A DNA stretch of 64,000 nt from Actinomycetota bacterium (GTDB lineage: Bacteria; Actinomycetota; Actinomycetes; Mycobacteriales; HKI-0501). The stretch covers positions 1-64,000 of the forward strand of contig JAVEDU010000105.1 of assembly GCA_030840805.1 (NCBI GenBank). The letters are read 5' to 3'. Positions 1 through 9,261 of the stretch are shown here, piece after piece (positions within the stretch are counted from its first letter, which is position 1; every line of letters starts with the position of its first letter). The translations under genes and the position numbers were made by a program. The notes beneath the pieces are model-generated. The model worked only from the letters and a program-made list of their open reading frames with translations, did not search any database and was not told where the DNA came from.

Positions 1-510
1 ACCGTGGTGGCGAACAACGAGGCGTGGCGGTCGGCGGAGAAGGTCCGCCGCGCCTGGCTGACCGACTTCCTCACCCGCCGCACCCCACCCAAGGGCACCG
101 CCGCGTTCCTCGCCACCGTCCTGCTCCACGACCCGCACGCGCTGAGCAGGGCATGCGGCAACGGCCACCACCGCGCCCGCGAGCTGTTCCGCCTCGGCCA
201 CCTCACCGACGAGACCGACGCCCCCGAGACCCGGCGCGGCAGGCGTACCCCGGCGGACCTGCTCGACAACGCCACCGAGGCCCGGGCCCTCGTCGTCACC
301 CTCGGCCTCGTCCTCTCCGCCCACGAGGATGTCTGGACCACCGACACCTGGCGCCGCCCCAGCACCGCCGACGCCCGCTACCTGATGTTCCTCACGGCCA
401 ACGGCTACACCCCGGCCCAGGTCGAGCAACGCGTCCTCGGTGCGCCCATCCCCGCGCCGACCGACGAGTCGGAGGATGACGAGGGGGAGGTCATCGACCC
501 CGACGAATGA
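1..510 (+). CDS. ParB-like partition protein, C-terminal part (5' end outside window)
   Basis: The reading frame is open to the left edge of the window, so the start is unknown and only about 170 C-terminal residues are seen. The stretch NNEAWRSAEKVRRAWLTDF, followed by an all-helical region with a late TWRRP...YLMFLTANGY segment and an acidic tail, matches what I recall of the C-terminal domain of ParB/Spo0J-like proteins carried by actinobacterial plasmids and integrative elements. The N-terminal ParB nuclease fold and the helix-turn-helix would lie upstream and cannot be checked. Its place at the edge of a degraded island fits an origin in a plasmid or integrative element. The family assignment is from memory of similar sequences and is only moderately certain. 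Confidence 0.5.
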   Translation, partial: TVVANNEAWRSAEKVRRAWLTDFLTRRTPPKGTAAFLATVLLHDPHALSRACGNGHHRARELFRLGHLTDETDAPETRRGRRTPADLLDNATEARALVVTLGLVLSAHEDVWTTDTWRRPSTADARYLMFLTANGYTPAQVEQRVLGAPIPAPTDESEDDEGEVIDPDE

Positions 511-639
511 CCGGCACCGGCCAGGGGCGGACGAACCTCGCCCGCCCCCGGCCCGACCGCAAGCGGGAGAGCTGCCCCGGCCGGCCATCGAGGCCGACCG
601 GGGCGCCAGCGGCCGGCCACGCCCACAGCCGGCGCCGTA

Positions 640-819
640 CCGCGCCCGGCGGAGGGTATCGGCCAGGTTGGTGGCGGCGTAGGCGCCGTTGCCGGCGCGG
701 GCGGTGCGTCCGGCGACCGAGGAGATGTTGATGATGTCCCCGCCGTGCTCGGTGGCGCCGCTCTGGAGCTGGTCGAGGAAGACCTCGGTGGCGGTGATGG
801 CGCCCAGCAGTGGCTCCAC
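640..819 (-). pseudogene. Short-chain dehydrogenase (SDR) fragment
   Basis: Read on the minus strand from about 819, the DNA encodes an internal piece of a classical SDR. It contains GGDIINISSVAGRTARAGNG, with the strand-loop that carries the catalytic Ser, followed by AYAATNLADTL, where the YxxxK active-site motif should be. Lys is replaced by Asn, and the frame has neither a Rossmann N-terminus nor a C-terminus. It is therefore a decayed fragment about 60 codons long. The rest of 511-1102 holds no gene that I recognise. Confidence 0.6.
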
Positions 820-1102
820 CACCCTCCGGGTCTACTCGCCCTGGGGTGTCAGAAACCGAACAGCGCAGCTGTATCTTTGGCTCGCTGGCCGCCCTGCCCC
901 GGGGATTACTAAGAAGCGGGGTCGTCTGGCCAAGATCGAACGAAGGTAGTCCGCCGGATAGGGTGAGAGCCCTTCGAGTGCACACGGGTCCAGAAAGATC
1001 GGAGTCCTTTGATTACGTGTCGTTATGGGCGGTGAGCGTTCAAGCCGACTTCGCGGCTTCGACCGAAACCTCCTCCGGAATAGCGGGTATCTGGAGGAGC
1101 GA

Positions 1103-1864
1103 GTGTTGGAAGCCGTGCCCTTCTGCTGGTTCTGTGCCGCTCGGACGGGCAAGAAGGCCCGTGAGCACGTGTTCCCCCAGTGGCTGATCAAACACTATGG
1201 TGCGCAGCGCGAATACGTCACTCCGGTCCGAGTCAGGGTCCCTTTGGGCGGCGCTGTCGCATCAGCACGGCCTCGCATGCCGATCTCCTCGGTGTTGGCG
1301 GGCGAGGTGTGCGCTCGCTGCAACAATGGCTGGATGAGCACATTGGAAACCGAAGTCGCCCCAGTCCTCACTGCGAGCCGCCGTCGAGGCGTCGTGTCGG
1401 ATGCCGACGCTTTAGTGTTGGCGCGATGGTTCACGAAGACGGCAGTGGCACTAAACGTCAGCATGCCGTTCCGCCTTCTATTTGACGCGCCTACGCGGCA
1501 CTCACTCGCAGGAGGAATGCCGTCCAACGTGGCTGTGGGCCTCTCCAAGGTGCGATCGGGTCACGGTGCTTTCGACTGGGTGCAGTCGGTGATTCAGTCC
1601 GCCCATATTCCGGATCACTTAGTCATGAACGGCCGTGTGCGAGATCTCCTCGCGCGCGCGTATGTCGGCCGCATTCGGGTAGATCGCCTCGTCGGAACAG
1701 TTGTGGTGTTGCCCGGCCCGCTGCGGTTTGATCAACTCAATATGGGGGTGGCCCAGATCTGGCCCATCATGGACCGGCAACCGACGTGGGGAGCGGTCCC
1801 GACCTACGATCACTACTTGGATCACGTCGTAGAGGCGTATTTCGTCGACAGTTGGCTCGTTTAG
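1103..1864 (+). CDS. HNH-type zinc-binding protein, putative endonuclease
   Basis: The protein has about 253 residues. Its N-terminus carries a CWFC pair, then EHVFPQWL, then a second pair CARCNNGWM. This arrangement (CxxC, His in an EHV motif, CxxCNNGWM) is typical of HNH-like proteins of actinobacteria, in which the four Cys bind zinc and the EH motif supplies the metal-binding His. The rest has no recognised domain. The start at GTG 1103 is chosen because GGAGGAG lies just upstream; TTG at 1106 is equally possible, and the frame is open further upstream. No partner gene is adjacent. It may be a nuclease of the mobile island, but enzyme activity is not shown by sequence alone. Confidence 0.55.
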   Translation: MLEAVPFCWFCAARTGKKAREHVFPQWLIKHYGAQREYVTPVRVRVPLGGAVASARPRMPISSVLAGEVCARCNNGWMSTLETEVAPVLTASRRRGVVSDADALVLARWFTKTAVALNVSMPFRLLFDAPTRHSLAGGMPSNVAVGLSKVRSGHGAFDWVQSVIQSAHIPDHLVMNGRVRDLLARAYVGRIRVDRLVGTVVVLPGPLRFDQLNMGVAQIWPIMDRQPTWGAVPTYDHYLDHVVEAYFVDSWLV

Positions 1865-2300
1865 CGCCCGGCGTCGTCGACAGCATTTCTAGGGCGCTCG
1901 CAGCGAGGTTCTCGATACCGTTGACCCGTGTCACCGAGAGATCGGCGTTTCGCGTTCTTGAGCACAACACAAGTGGCGTCGCGGCACGCGGTGGGATCAG
2001 GCTGAATCGGCTAGATGGACGTCAGGTGCGTCTCGTGGCTCTGCGCATCTTAGCCAAGCGCGTCCGCGGTGACCGATCGCCCGACGAGCGGGCCGACTCG
2101 CAGCAGACTGAGATTCTGGCCGACATGGACATTGACCCCAGTGAGGCAAGGCGAGTCGACCTCAACCTGTCCAGCTCGGGAGCCGCTGAGCGGGCCGGCG
2201 GCGCTGCGTTGACGACCGGAACGCCAATCGTTGCTGCACCTCGCCATCGCAGAGACGATCGTCGTGGGGGTGAAATGCCATTCGGCGCGCATCATCTCGG
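1865..2300. other. Non-coding or decayed stretch
   Basis: About 435 bases lie between the HNH-type gene and the stop of the minus-strand CoiA-like gene. I see no convincing coding frame and no clear repeat, RNA or hairpin. GC content is lower than in the core region, as in the rest of the island. Confidence 0.4.
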
Positions 2301-3470
2301 CTACCAGCCCAGTACGAGGCCACAGCCGGTGCACCGCCAGACCTCTGTCACCCAGGCTGGCGGGATGTACCAGTCCGGCCAGCTTTGGCGCGGCGTGGGC
2401 ATGGCTCGGCAGACAGGACAGGGTGTCGTCGCCGTGTCGTGCTCGGTGGGCCCGGTGTTGAGCTGTCCGCGTTCGGGGCGAAGGTCCCGCTCTCTTTCCG
2501 ACGCCGCCGGGTGCCGCGCGTGCAGCAGCGCACGTTCGCGGGCCAGCTGCCGCTGCTGTTCCTCCTGCCACGCAGCCGCCTCGCGGGCCCCCGCACGCAA
2601 TGCGGCCTCCTGTGCCGCTCGCGCGGTGATCTCCTGTTCAATCCAGTCCTCGGATGGCGTGTGCAGCCCATTGCCGTCTAGCCGGCAGTCATCCAGCGCG
2701 TCGACGCGGACGCTCAGCAGTTTGTCGGTGACCCGAGGGTGGCGGGCGTACTCCAGCACGGGCGGGTCCGCGGTCCACAGTTCGTCGGGCTGCGGGACGA
2801 TCGGCTCGGGCTGCTCGACGTAGGGCGTTGCGACCGTTCGGTCGTCCGGGTTGATCCAGACGAACCGGCGGCCGCACGCGAGTACGTCTTGCAGGGTGCT
2901 GGTGAGCATGAAGTGCGCGCCGATGCGGCGGGTGTGCGGTTCAGCGTGGCCGAACACCCACTGGTCGTAGATGCCTGCCGCGGCGTAACGCTCGCTCCGC
3001 TGGGTGAGTTCTCGCCCAGTCAAACTCGCGTACTGGACCTCGAACGCCACGTCGCCTGCCGGCTCCGGTGTATTCCAGCGGACCCACACATCGGGTTGGC
3101 TGCCATTCGCCGTGCGCTTGTCATCAAGATGCACCTCGGCGGTCGGAATCTGCGTGCGCGCCCACGTGGCCAGCAGCTGCTTGCTCGCGAGGTGCCACAC
3201 CCCCTCCGGCCCGTGGTCACCGGCGCCAGCAGGGTGCCGCCAGTGATGCCGGCGCATCCTCGGGCCAACCGCGATGAGCTTCGCCGCGCAGTCCGGCAGG
3301 GCGCAGAGGTAGTGCCCTGAGGTCGAGTCGGCTCGGAACCGGTCGGCGGCCTCCGTTGGCATGTAGGTCAGTGGGGCGTCGTGAGCCAGCCGACCGTCCC
3401 GCGCGAACACCTGACCCTCGGCTTGAGGGTCGAAAAAGCGCGCTACCTCGTCGGGCATGTGCGTAGTCAC
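2301..3470 (-). CDS. CoiA-like nuclease domain protein
   Basis: The product has 389 residues. The N-terminal part carries a Cys/His cluster (YLCALPDC ... MRRHHWRHP), followed by a PD-(D/E)XK-like core: PDVWVRW, then VAFEVQYASLTGRE, where the Asp and the ExQ pair resemble the catalytic residues of the CoiA competence nuclease family, and later YDQWVFGH. A long charged helical segment rich in Ala, Arg, Glu and Gln follows. A C-terminal zinc ribbon is suggested by CPVCRAMP and CTGCG. CoiA-like proteins act on incoming DNA in competence, and their actinobacterial relatives are often found on mobile DNA. The gene stands alone on the minus strand. GTG 3470 and ATG 3458 are both possible starts. Confidence 0.65.
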   Translation of the reverse strand: MTTHMPDEVARFFDPQAEGQVFARDGRLAHDAPLTYMPTEAADRFRADSTSGHYLCALPDCAAKLIAVGPRMRRHHWRHPAGAGDHGPEGVWHLASKQLLATWARTQIPTAEVHLDDKRTANGSQPDVWVRWNTPEPAGDVAFEVQYASLTGRELTQRSERYAAAGIYDQWVFGHAEPHTRRIGAHFMLTSTLQDVLACGRRFVWINPDDRTVATPYVEQPEPIVPQPDELWTADPPVLEYARHPRVTDKLLSVRVDALDDCRLDGNGLHTPSEDWIEQEITARAAQEAALRAGAREAAAWQEEQQRQLARERALLHARHPAASERERDLRPERGQLNTGPTEHDTATTPCPVCRAMPTPRQSWPDWYIPPAWVTEVWRCTGCGLVLGW

Positions 3471-3624
3471 GCGCTGACTATGCGTAATGGCTCTGACAGA
3501 AGTGGGGAGATCGATCTGCGGGGGCTTCGACGCCCGCGACTCTCCGCTCGTGAGATCGGTACGCGGTTTAAGCGGCCGACCGACTCGCCGCGCGCCGACC
3601 CGGCGCGGTCGAGTGGCTCGCGTC

Positions 3625-3760
3625 GTGGCCCGGTTCGTGGCCCGAAACCGCGAGGGGGCGGGGCCATCACGGAGGCTGGTGGTGTAGCCATGGGGGAGTA
3701 GTGCCTGGTAGAGGCCACAGGTTGCGGGGAAGAGGTTCCTCTGTAATCCCTGGGTCAGGC
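3625..3760 (+). repeat. Diverged ~140-nt repeated element, copy R1
   Basis: This intergenic stretch shares an ordered set of blocks with 14468-14612. A GTGGCCCGGTTCGT block opens both copies. A TGGGGGAGT block follows 66-67 nt later, and a GAGGTTCCTC..TAATCCCT block 41-42 nt after that. The blocks are conserved in order and spacing while the sequence between them differs, which suggests a structured RNA or a shared transposed element rather than coding DNA. I do not recognise it. Confidence 0.45.
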
Positions 3761-3997
3761 GGCTATCCCCCGAGGGGTGCAGCCGCGCTGACAGGGCTGC
3801 GCCGGCGCGAGTCCCTCAGGCGCACGCGCGCGTAGGACCTCTCCCGAAACTCGCGAAACTCCACGCGGGGCAGTGCGCTCGCAGCCGCCTGATCAGCAGG
3901 TATTCGAACCAGACCCAGACCGCTGCGGTGTCCCGGTGTATGACGTTTCGGACATACGGTCGGGCGCCCATCGGTCGCCAGCGCCTGCAGCGTGGTT

Positions 3998-4530
3998 CAG
4001 GGATGTGCCCCCGCGGGCTGGTATGCACCATGCCGGCGGTGAGCCGGCGGACATCGACGAGTAGGTGGTCCTCGGCGTGGTGCGCGATGTTATGCGCCGC
4101 GACCAGGGTCAGGTTTGCGTCGGCGTGACAGTTGCCTCGGCGCGCAGCGTGTGCCCGATCCAGCGGATGCGCATCTCGTCGACCGATTGGACGCCGTCGA
4201 CCGCGGCGACGGCTGCGGTGGCCCGCTCGACCACCTGCGGGTCGACGGCGTCCATCAGTCGGGCGCCGACCTGACGGGCTGTCGTGCGCAGAACGCCGAG
4301 GATGGTGACGGTGATGACTAGGCCGATGACCGGGTCGGCTTGCTGCCAGCGCGACACCGAGCGCGCCCAACAGGACCGTCAGGCTGGTGAACCCGTCGGT
4401 TCCGGCGTGCAGCCCGTCGGCGACCAGTGCGGCGTGAGCGGCGGCTGGCACATGACCGAACCCCAGCAGGCCGAGTTGCTGGGAGCAGGCCGTCAATGCG
4501 ACCCGAGCCGGTCTGGCACGCATAGACCAA
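3998..4530 (-). pseudogene. Cation diffusion facilitator (CDF) family transporter, frameshifted
   Basis: Three consecutive minus-strand segments read as one CDF protein only if the frame is changed twice. The first (about 4530-4350) contains AALVADGLHAGTDGFTSLTV, the membrane helix with the HxxxD zinc-binding pattern. The second (4357-4115) has ADPVIGLVITVTILGV and a cytosolic DAVDPQ...VDGVQSVDEMRIRWIGH part. The third (about 4120-3998) has AHNIAHHAEDHLLVDVRRL, the end of the cytosolic domain. The frame breaks lie near 4350 and 4120. The N-terminal metal-binding helices are missing. The gene is therefore inactive. Confidence 0.7.
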
Positions 4531-4917
4531 GGCGAGTCCTGTCCGCCGGCGCGGTCGTGTGCTGCCTGAGCGTGCTGAACATGGATGAGTCCGACGCGCG
4601 GGCCGAGTACGAGGCGGCGCCCCGGCATCTACACCTAGGGCTGCGTCTCGGGGCCGTGGACGAGGCCGGCCTCTCGCACTTCTCGCTGAACGTTCGTCGC
4701 GGCCAATCGTCTTCGGCAGAGCCTGCGCTTCGTCAACGAAAGAACCCATGGAGCACCGCAGCCGCGGGCCTGCGCAGGTCGATCGAGGCTGCCCGCGGTC
4801 CATGACTCACCGGTGGATGGCCCGAGTTGGACGTCGCGTTCTCGCCGATCCGCCAAGGCACGCGGAGCGACGACGCCCCGGCGACCCGGTGATCCGCCCG
4901 GCGATGGCCGGCTCGCC

Positions 4918-5343
4918 TCAGCCGCCCCCCGGTCCCGGGCCTTCCTCCGCCTGCCCAGATGCAGCGTTGGCTTCCGTAGTCGACGGGCTGGAGGTCTGCT
5001 GGTCCGATGCGTCCAGGCTCGCTGAATCAGCCGTCTTCCGGCGCAGGTTAAACGTGATACCGCCCTTGCCGGCCACCTCCCCACCGGCCCCCAGGAGGCT
5101 GACGCTGCCCTTGGCGCTGACTTCCGCGGCAATGCTGATCGAGTCGACGCGGAAGTCGCCCAGGAAGGCCGGTACGGAGTTGACCACGCCCTGCATGGAT
5201 TCCAGGAATGCTGACAGCCGGTTCTTCAGGTCGTCCGAGTCGACCTCGCCCCTACCGATGCGCAGTTCGCTGCTCTTCTTGAACAGGCCGCGCTCGACGC
5301 CGACGGTGTCCTCGATGCCGAAGACCCGGATCGTCTCGCCCAT
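4918..5343 (-). CDS. Small Pepco/Trypco1-like (CU044_2847-type) peptidase-associated protein
   Basis: The protein has 141 residues. It starts with a short beta-rich region (MGETIRVFGIEDTVGVERG), continues with a helix that seems to end at an amphipathic segment (LKNRLSAFLESMQGVVNSVP), and then carries FRVDSISIAAEVSAKGSVSL followed by a Gly-rich strand and a polar tail. The FRVDSISIAAEVSAKG type of motif is what I know from small domains that occur next to trypsin-like or caspase-like peptidases in actinobacterial conflict systems (Pepco, Trypco1). It is the last gene of a three-gene minus-strand operon, 9 nt after the CHAT protease, which supports a role as adaptor or regulator of that protease. 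Which of the two named families it belongs to needs a profile search. Confidence 0.6.
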   Translation of the reverse strand: MGETIRVFGIEDTVGVERGLFKKSSELRIGRGEVDSDDLKNRLSAFLESMQGVVNSVPAFLGDFRVDSISIAAEVSAKGSVSLLGAGGEVAGKGGITFNLRRKTADSASLDASDQQTSSPSTTEANAASGQAEEGPGPGGG

Positions 5344-5352
5344 TCCGCCCTC

Positions 5353-6624
5353 CTAGACCGCTCGCTGGAGCCTGAGGTGAGGATTGCCATAGTAGGAATA
5401 CAGGATCCCGAGGGGATTCCCTCTGGCCCGGAGGAGCAGGGATCGCGCGCGCAGAACGGAATGACCTACCGTGTACTGCTGGAAGATGCTGTCGTAGAAG
5501 AAGCGCGCGAACTCGGCTGCGACCGAGTCGGGGATCGCGGCCTCGGTGCCCAGCACACCCCGGTTCTTGAACTGCAGGAAGTGGTGGGGGAACGATGTCG
5601 CCGTCGCCGCTGTGACCATCGACGATCCGCAAGCGTTCAGGAAGACGAGCGGCAACTTCGTCGTCGCTCGCCGTCGCCCCTCCTCCTGCAGGTTCAGGAA
5701 GCCCGCTCCCAACTCCTGGAGCGTCAGGGCGACTTCGTCCCCATTGCGGCCAGCGAACCGCAGCGAGGACAGCTCCACGGATTCTGACTCGGTTTCGCAG
5801 TGGCAGGCCAGATGGAGGATCTGGTCGGGGAACGGCCGCCTCGGCCCGTAGAAGGAGGCGCGCGGATCGAACATTGCCGTGACGGCCAGCTCCTTGGCCG
5901 AGACGGCGTCCCGGACGCTGTCGGGCCATGGACCGTCGACGTCGACGGCATTCGCGGCCGCCTGGAAGAAGTCGACCTCGACGGCTGAGCCCGCCAGCTC
6001 TGCCGCATGGTGGAGTATCTTCACCGGCAGCTTCGGGACGTTGTGCAGCCAGCTGTCCCGGGCGGCGTCCGGCAAGCTGCCGACCACCCGGTGCGTGATC
6101 GCGCCGAACCCCGTAAAACGCTGGCAGATCGTCGGCAGGTCGCGCACCTGCTTCGCCGCGGGCATGCGTTTCGTGGCCAGCAGCGGTAGCACTTCGACTG
6201 GAAAGGCAACCTGCAACGTCGGCACCCGGAACATGATCACGGGCGGCTCTGCCGGCATCCTGGCCTGCCACTTCCGCAGGCTCGTCCTTATGTACTGCTT
6301 GAGCTCCAGTGACTTCGTCGCTTCTCTGCCCAGAAACGCCGTCAGCGAGCTCTGGCCCAAGGTCTGCAAATGCGTCAGCGCGGCGTTTGCGATGTCAATG
6401 TCGTCGGCATCGACGTCGAGCCTTCCGTCGAGCAGATCCTTGAAGGTCGTCATCCCGCGGGCCATCTGGCTGCGCACAGCCTTGAGCTCGTCCAAATCTC
6501 CCAGCTGGTCCCAGCTCAGTTGCCGCTCCTGCCCCCACCCCGTCACCTCGAGCGAGTAGTGGTTCTTCTCGGTGAGAACAGTGAGGACGACCGTCGCGGC
6601 GCGGCGCGGTGCCACCGGCATCAC
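5353..6624 (-). CDS. CHAT-domain caspase-like protease
   Basis: The product has 423 residues. The C-terminal half (about 190-420) is a CHAT protease domain. The catalytic His is expected at residue 275 in LHLACHC and the catalytic Cys at residue 332 in VFLNACGSS. GVLGTEAAIPD and an ARSLLLRARGNPLGILYS segment follow, as in other CHAT proteins. The N-terminal 180 residues are mostly helical with a mixed alpha/beta region and match no domain I can name. Both catalytic residues are present, so the enzyme is likely active and cytosolic. The ATG at 6624 overlaps the stop of the upstream membrane protein by 4 nt, and the Pepco-like gene follows after 9 nt, so the three are probably translationally coupled. 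Confidence 0.8.
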   Translation of the reverse strand: MMPVAPRRAATVVLTVLTEKNHYSLEVTGWGQERQLSWDQLGDLDELKAVRSQMARGMTTFKDLLDGRLDVDADDIDIANAALTHLQTLGQSSLTAFLGREATKSLELKQYIRTSLRKWQARMPAEPPVIMFRVPTLQVAFPVEVLPLLATKRMPAAKQVRDLPTICQRFTGFGAITHRVVGSLPDAARDSWLHNVPKLPVKILHHAAELAGSAVEVDFFQAAANAVDVDGPWPDSVRDAVSAKELAVTAMFDPRASFYGPRRPFPDQILHLACHCETESESVELSSLRFAGRNGDEVALTLQELGAGFLNLQEEGRRRATTKLPLVFLNACGSSMVTAATATSFPHHFLQFKNRGVLGTEAAIPDSVAAEFARFFYDSIFQQYTVGHSVLRARSLLLRARGNPLGILYSYYGNPHLRLQRAV

Positions 6625-8540
6625 GCCCGATCCAGACCGGGCGTCTGCCGGTTCACCCTGAGCACGTCGACGGTCTCGCCCTTCTGCAGCAGCTCTACGA
6701 AAACGTCGATGTCCGGCGACGGAAGGCCCGCGGGAAGGCCGAAGTAGACCTGCTGCCGCTCCCAGCGGACCGGCACGGAGACGGTCTGACTCCGTGGCTC
6801 GATCGGTCTACCGCGTACGGTGGGCCGGACCTCGAACTCGACGATAGGCACATCGCGACCGTCGGTGATCTCGATGGGAATGCTGGGCGCGTCCGGTTCC
6901 TCATCCGGGCCGATCGTCACCCTGAGCCGCAGCGGCTGCGCACCTGCCGGCTGCCCTTCGGTCGGCGTCGGCAGGGATTCCAGGACTGCCGACAGGTGCC
7001 CCGTGTAGTTGTCCAGCTCCGGCCCGGCGAGCTCGGATCGGACCTGTTCGGCCACCTGTCTGGCGAAGCTCTCCCGCTTCCGGGCACTCCGGATCGACCA
7101 GACGCCCAGGGACGCCGCTCTTCGCGATACCCAGTCCTTCTGGGCGGTGGGCAAGGCGATGAGGTAGACGCTGAGGAGGAGCAGCAGCGCGAGGTTGAGC
7201 CACGCCAGGGTCTGGAGAGAGGCAGTGGCGCCTCCGGGCGCCGTCGACGGCCGGAGGCGCAGCGCCCAGGCGGCGGGCCACGCGATCGCGACGAACCCGA
7301 GCAACGCGGCCAGGGCCACTGCCCACCGGCCTGGGTCGGTGCGTGCAGCGACCCGGTGAGGGAACCTTGTGATCATGCGCCGGCCCCACCCGCGGGCGCG
7401 CACTGGCCCGCGTATGAGCGCCCCACGCCCGAGGCGCAGACCAAGCGGACTGTCCAGGTGCCGGGCATCCAGCGCCACCGTGTTCGGTCCGGAATCGATC
7501 GTCGATCCCTCGAGGTTCACTTCGGTGGCGGAGAGCTCCACCAGGCTGATGGGGCCATCGGCCCGGAAGCCGTGCGACAACTCCACGCGGCCGTCGACCT
7601 TGGCCCTCGAGGCGTCGCAGGCCGTGGCGCCCCTGCTCACGATGGTGGTGCCGCGCGCGTCGATCGCGGCGGCGGTGAGATTGCGGAGGTCGATACCGCC
7701 CTCGCAGGCGAGGCGCTGGGCCTCGACCTCACCTGTGATGGTGGTTGCTTGCAGCGACAGCGCACATCCACGGGGGGCCTTGAGTCGGCTGTCGCTCAGG
7801 AACATCGGCCCGTCGACGAAGCCGTGCGACAGCACGACCGCGCCGTCCGACGTGAAACCCCCATCCAACGCGACCGCGCCACGGATGGCGCAGTGCGAGG
7901 CCTCCAGCGCGATGTCGGAACCGGATATCCGAGCTGCAGAAGCGAAGAGCCCGCCTCGGATGGAGGCGCCGGCCAGGCGCACTGCGCCGACGAGCGTGGC
8001 CGCCTGCAGGTGCACTCCGGCGCCCACCTCGATCAGGTCCGCCGTGACCGCGCGCAGCTCGTCCCCGTGGACCGTGGCCCACCTCAGGATGAGCGCCCCT
8101 CCTATCGAGGCGCTGGACAGAGCCACCGGCGACTGGAAGGCGCTCGACTCAAGAATGAGGTCGTGGGCGACGGTCAGGCCGCGCCCGCTGAAGTGCCCGA
8201 CGGAGCAGTTCATGATGCTGATGCGCTTCGCGGTCGCGTCGTCCAAGACGATGCCGTCCTCAAGCGTGCACCCGACGAGATGGAGGGGACGACGGAGCTC
8301 GGCGCTCTCCAGATCAACCTGACCCACGACCTCTGCGCCGCGTAGGCGGACCCCCTTGTAGTGGATCCGCCAGCTGCGCTCCGTGCACAGGTCCGCCAGG
8401 AACTCGGCGCGGAGCGCGGAGCCGGGGAAATCCGACGGGTCGTAGTCCCGCAGGATCTCAAAGTCACACACCGCGCCCCTGCGGGCTGCGCTCGCCAGTT
8501 CGTTCTCTGCTGGGCTGAGATCGTCGGGAAGGTACGGCAT
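6621..8540 (-). CDS. Membrane protein with large beta-helix repeat domain
   Basis: The product has 639 residues. A short acidic N-terminus is followed by a right-handed beta-helix-like domain at about residues 60-380. It is built of irregular units of about 20 residues, such as VRLRGAEVVGQVDLESAEL and RLAGASIRGGLFASAARI, and resembles the pentapeptide-type membrane-associated proteins of actinobacteria. Two membrane helices follow at about 405-429 and 444-464, and then a soluble C-terminal domain of about 170 residues containing VPVRWERQQVYFGLPAG. ATG 8540 is chosen because GAGGGGAG lies 5-7 nt upstream; the frame extends to 8693 without another such site. It is the first gene of the CHAT operon and could be the membrane sensor or anchor. 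No catalytic motif is seen. Confidence 0.7.
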   Translation of the reverse strand: MPYLPDDLSPAENELASAARRGAVCDFEILRDYDPSDFPGSALRAEFLADLCTERSWRIHYKGVRLRGAEVVGQVDLESAELRRPLHLVGCTLEDGIVLDDATAKRISIMNCSVGHFSGRGLTVAHDLILESSAFQSPVALSSASIGGALILRWATVHGDELRAVTADLIEVGAGVHLQAATLVGAVRLAGASIRGGLFASAARISGSDIALEASHCAIRGAVALDGGFTSDGAVVLSHGFVDGPMFLSDSRLKAPRGCALSLQATTITGEVEAQRLACEGGIDLRNLTAAAIDARGTTIVSRGATACDASRAKVDGRVELSHGFRADGPISLVELSATEVNLEGSTIDSGPNTVALDARHLDSPLGLRLGRGALIRGPVRARGWGRRMITRFPHRVAARTDPGRWAVALAALLGFVAIAWPAAWALRLRPSTAPGGATASLQTLAWLNLALLLLLSVYLIALPTAQKDWVSRRAASLGVWSIRSARKRESFARQVAEQVRSELAGPELDNYTGHLSAVLESLPTPTEGQPAGAQPLRLRVTIGPDEEPDAPSIPIEITDGRDVPIVEFEVRPTVRGRPIEPRSQTVSVPVRWERQQVYFGLPAGLPSPDIDVFVELLQKGETVDVLRVNRQTPGLDRA

Positions 8541-9261
8541 GGCTCCCCTCGCGGTGATGGTGACGACGAGGATGGCAGTCGGGCGGCGTCGCGTGTGGCC
8601 CGTCCGGCATGGGGCTCTCGCAGCGCCCCTGTGATCGCGGGGTGGTCGCGCATTGCGCGAAACGTGGCGAAACCCAGCAGCACAGTCCGTCAAGCACCTC
8701 GGCTCTCAGCAGGGAAAACGGCATCACGCGGCACCGCCCGGCAGCCCCTGGTCGGGACTTTTGAACCGCAGGCGGACCGCATCCGTCGGGGCCGAAATAG
8801 CCTAACGGGGATGCCTGAAGTCAGGCCGCCCACGGGACTGCAGGTCGCGCACCACTCTCGGCCCGGGCGCGGTTTGACGGGCACAAAGTGGGCACGAACG
8901 CGCAGGTGCCACAGCGGCAGTGCCGAACAGACGCGGACTGCGGCAAGCGTCTGACGTGCAGAAACGGACCCGGCCGGTCATGACGGATCATGGCCGACAC
9001 GCGGGCCGCCCGACTCATAATCCCCCGGTCCCTGCGGCGAGCTCCTCCGGTCCTGATCGTCCTGGGTTGCGGGCGTGTGACACCTCGGGCGCGGGGTTGT
9101 CCGCCAGCGATCCCAACGAAGGCGCAATCGCCCTAACCGTGGAACGGGTCGTGGAACGAACTGGGGTTTAGAGCAGTACCTGCACGACGCCATAGGGCAG
9201 GCGGACGTGCTCCCAGCAGTGCAAATGCTGTCCAGCTGAACGGGGATGCCGGTCTCTCAAG
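8541..9261. other. Region upstream of the CHAT operon, no gene recognised
   Basis: This 720-base stretch must contain the promoter of the minus-strand CHAT operon, but I cannot point to convincing -35 and -10 boxes. No frame has family-like sequence. Near 9145-9170 the tract GTGGAACGGGTCGTGGAACG resembles the GTGGGATGGAACGTGGGA tract next to the direct repeats, perhaps a recombinase arm site. Confidence 0.35.

Noticed and set aside
1786-2823. Plus-strand frame of 345 codons between the HNH-type and CoiA-like genes
   Set aside because: Most of it overlaps the minus-strand CoiA-like gene in an antisense frame, and its composition is unlike a protein family.
9215-9240. A perfect 5-bp stem with a 7-nt loop containing GCA (CAGCA-GTGCAAA-TGCTG) just before repeat A, like a tRNA-Cys anticodon arm
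   Set aside because: No D-arm or acceptor 5' strand fits, the distance to the T-arm is too long for tRNA-Cys, and copy B lacks the hairpin. Chance similarity is likely.
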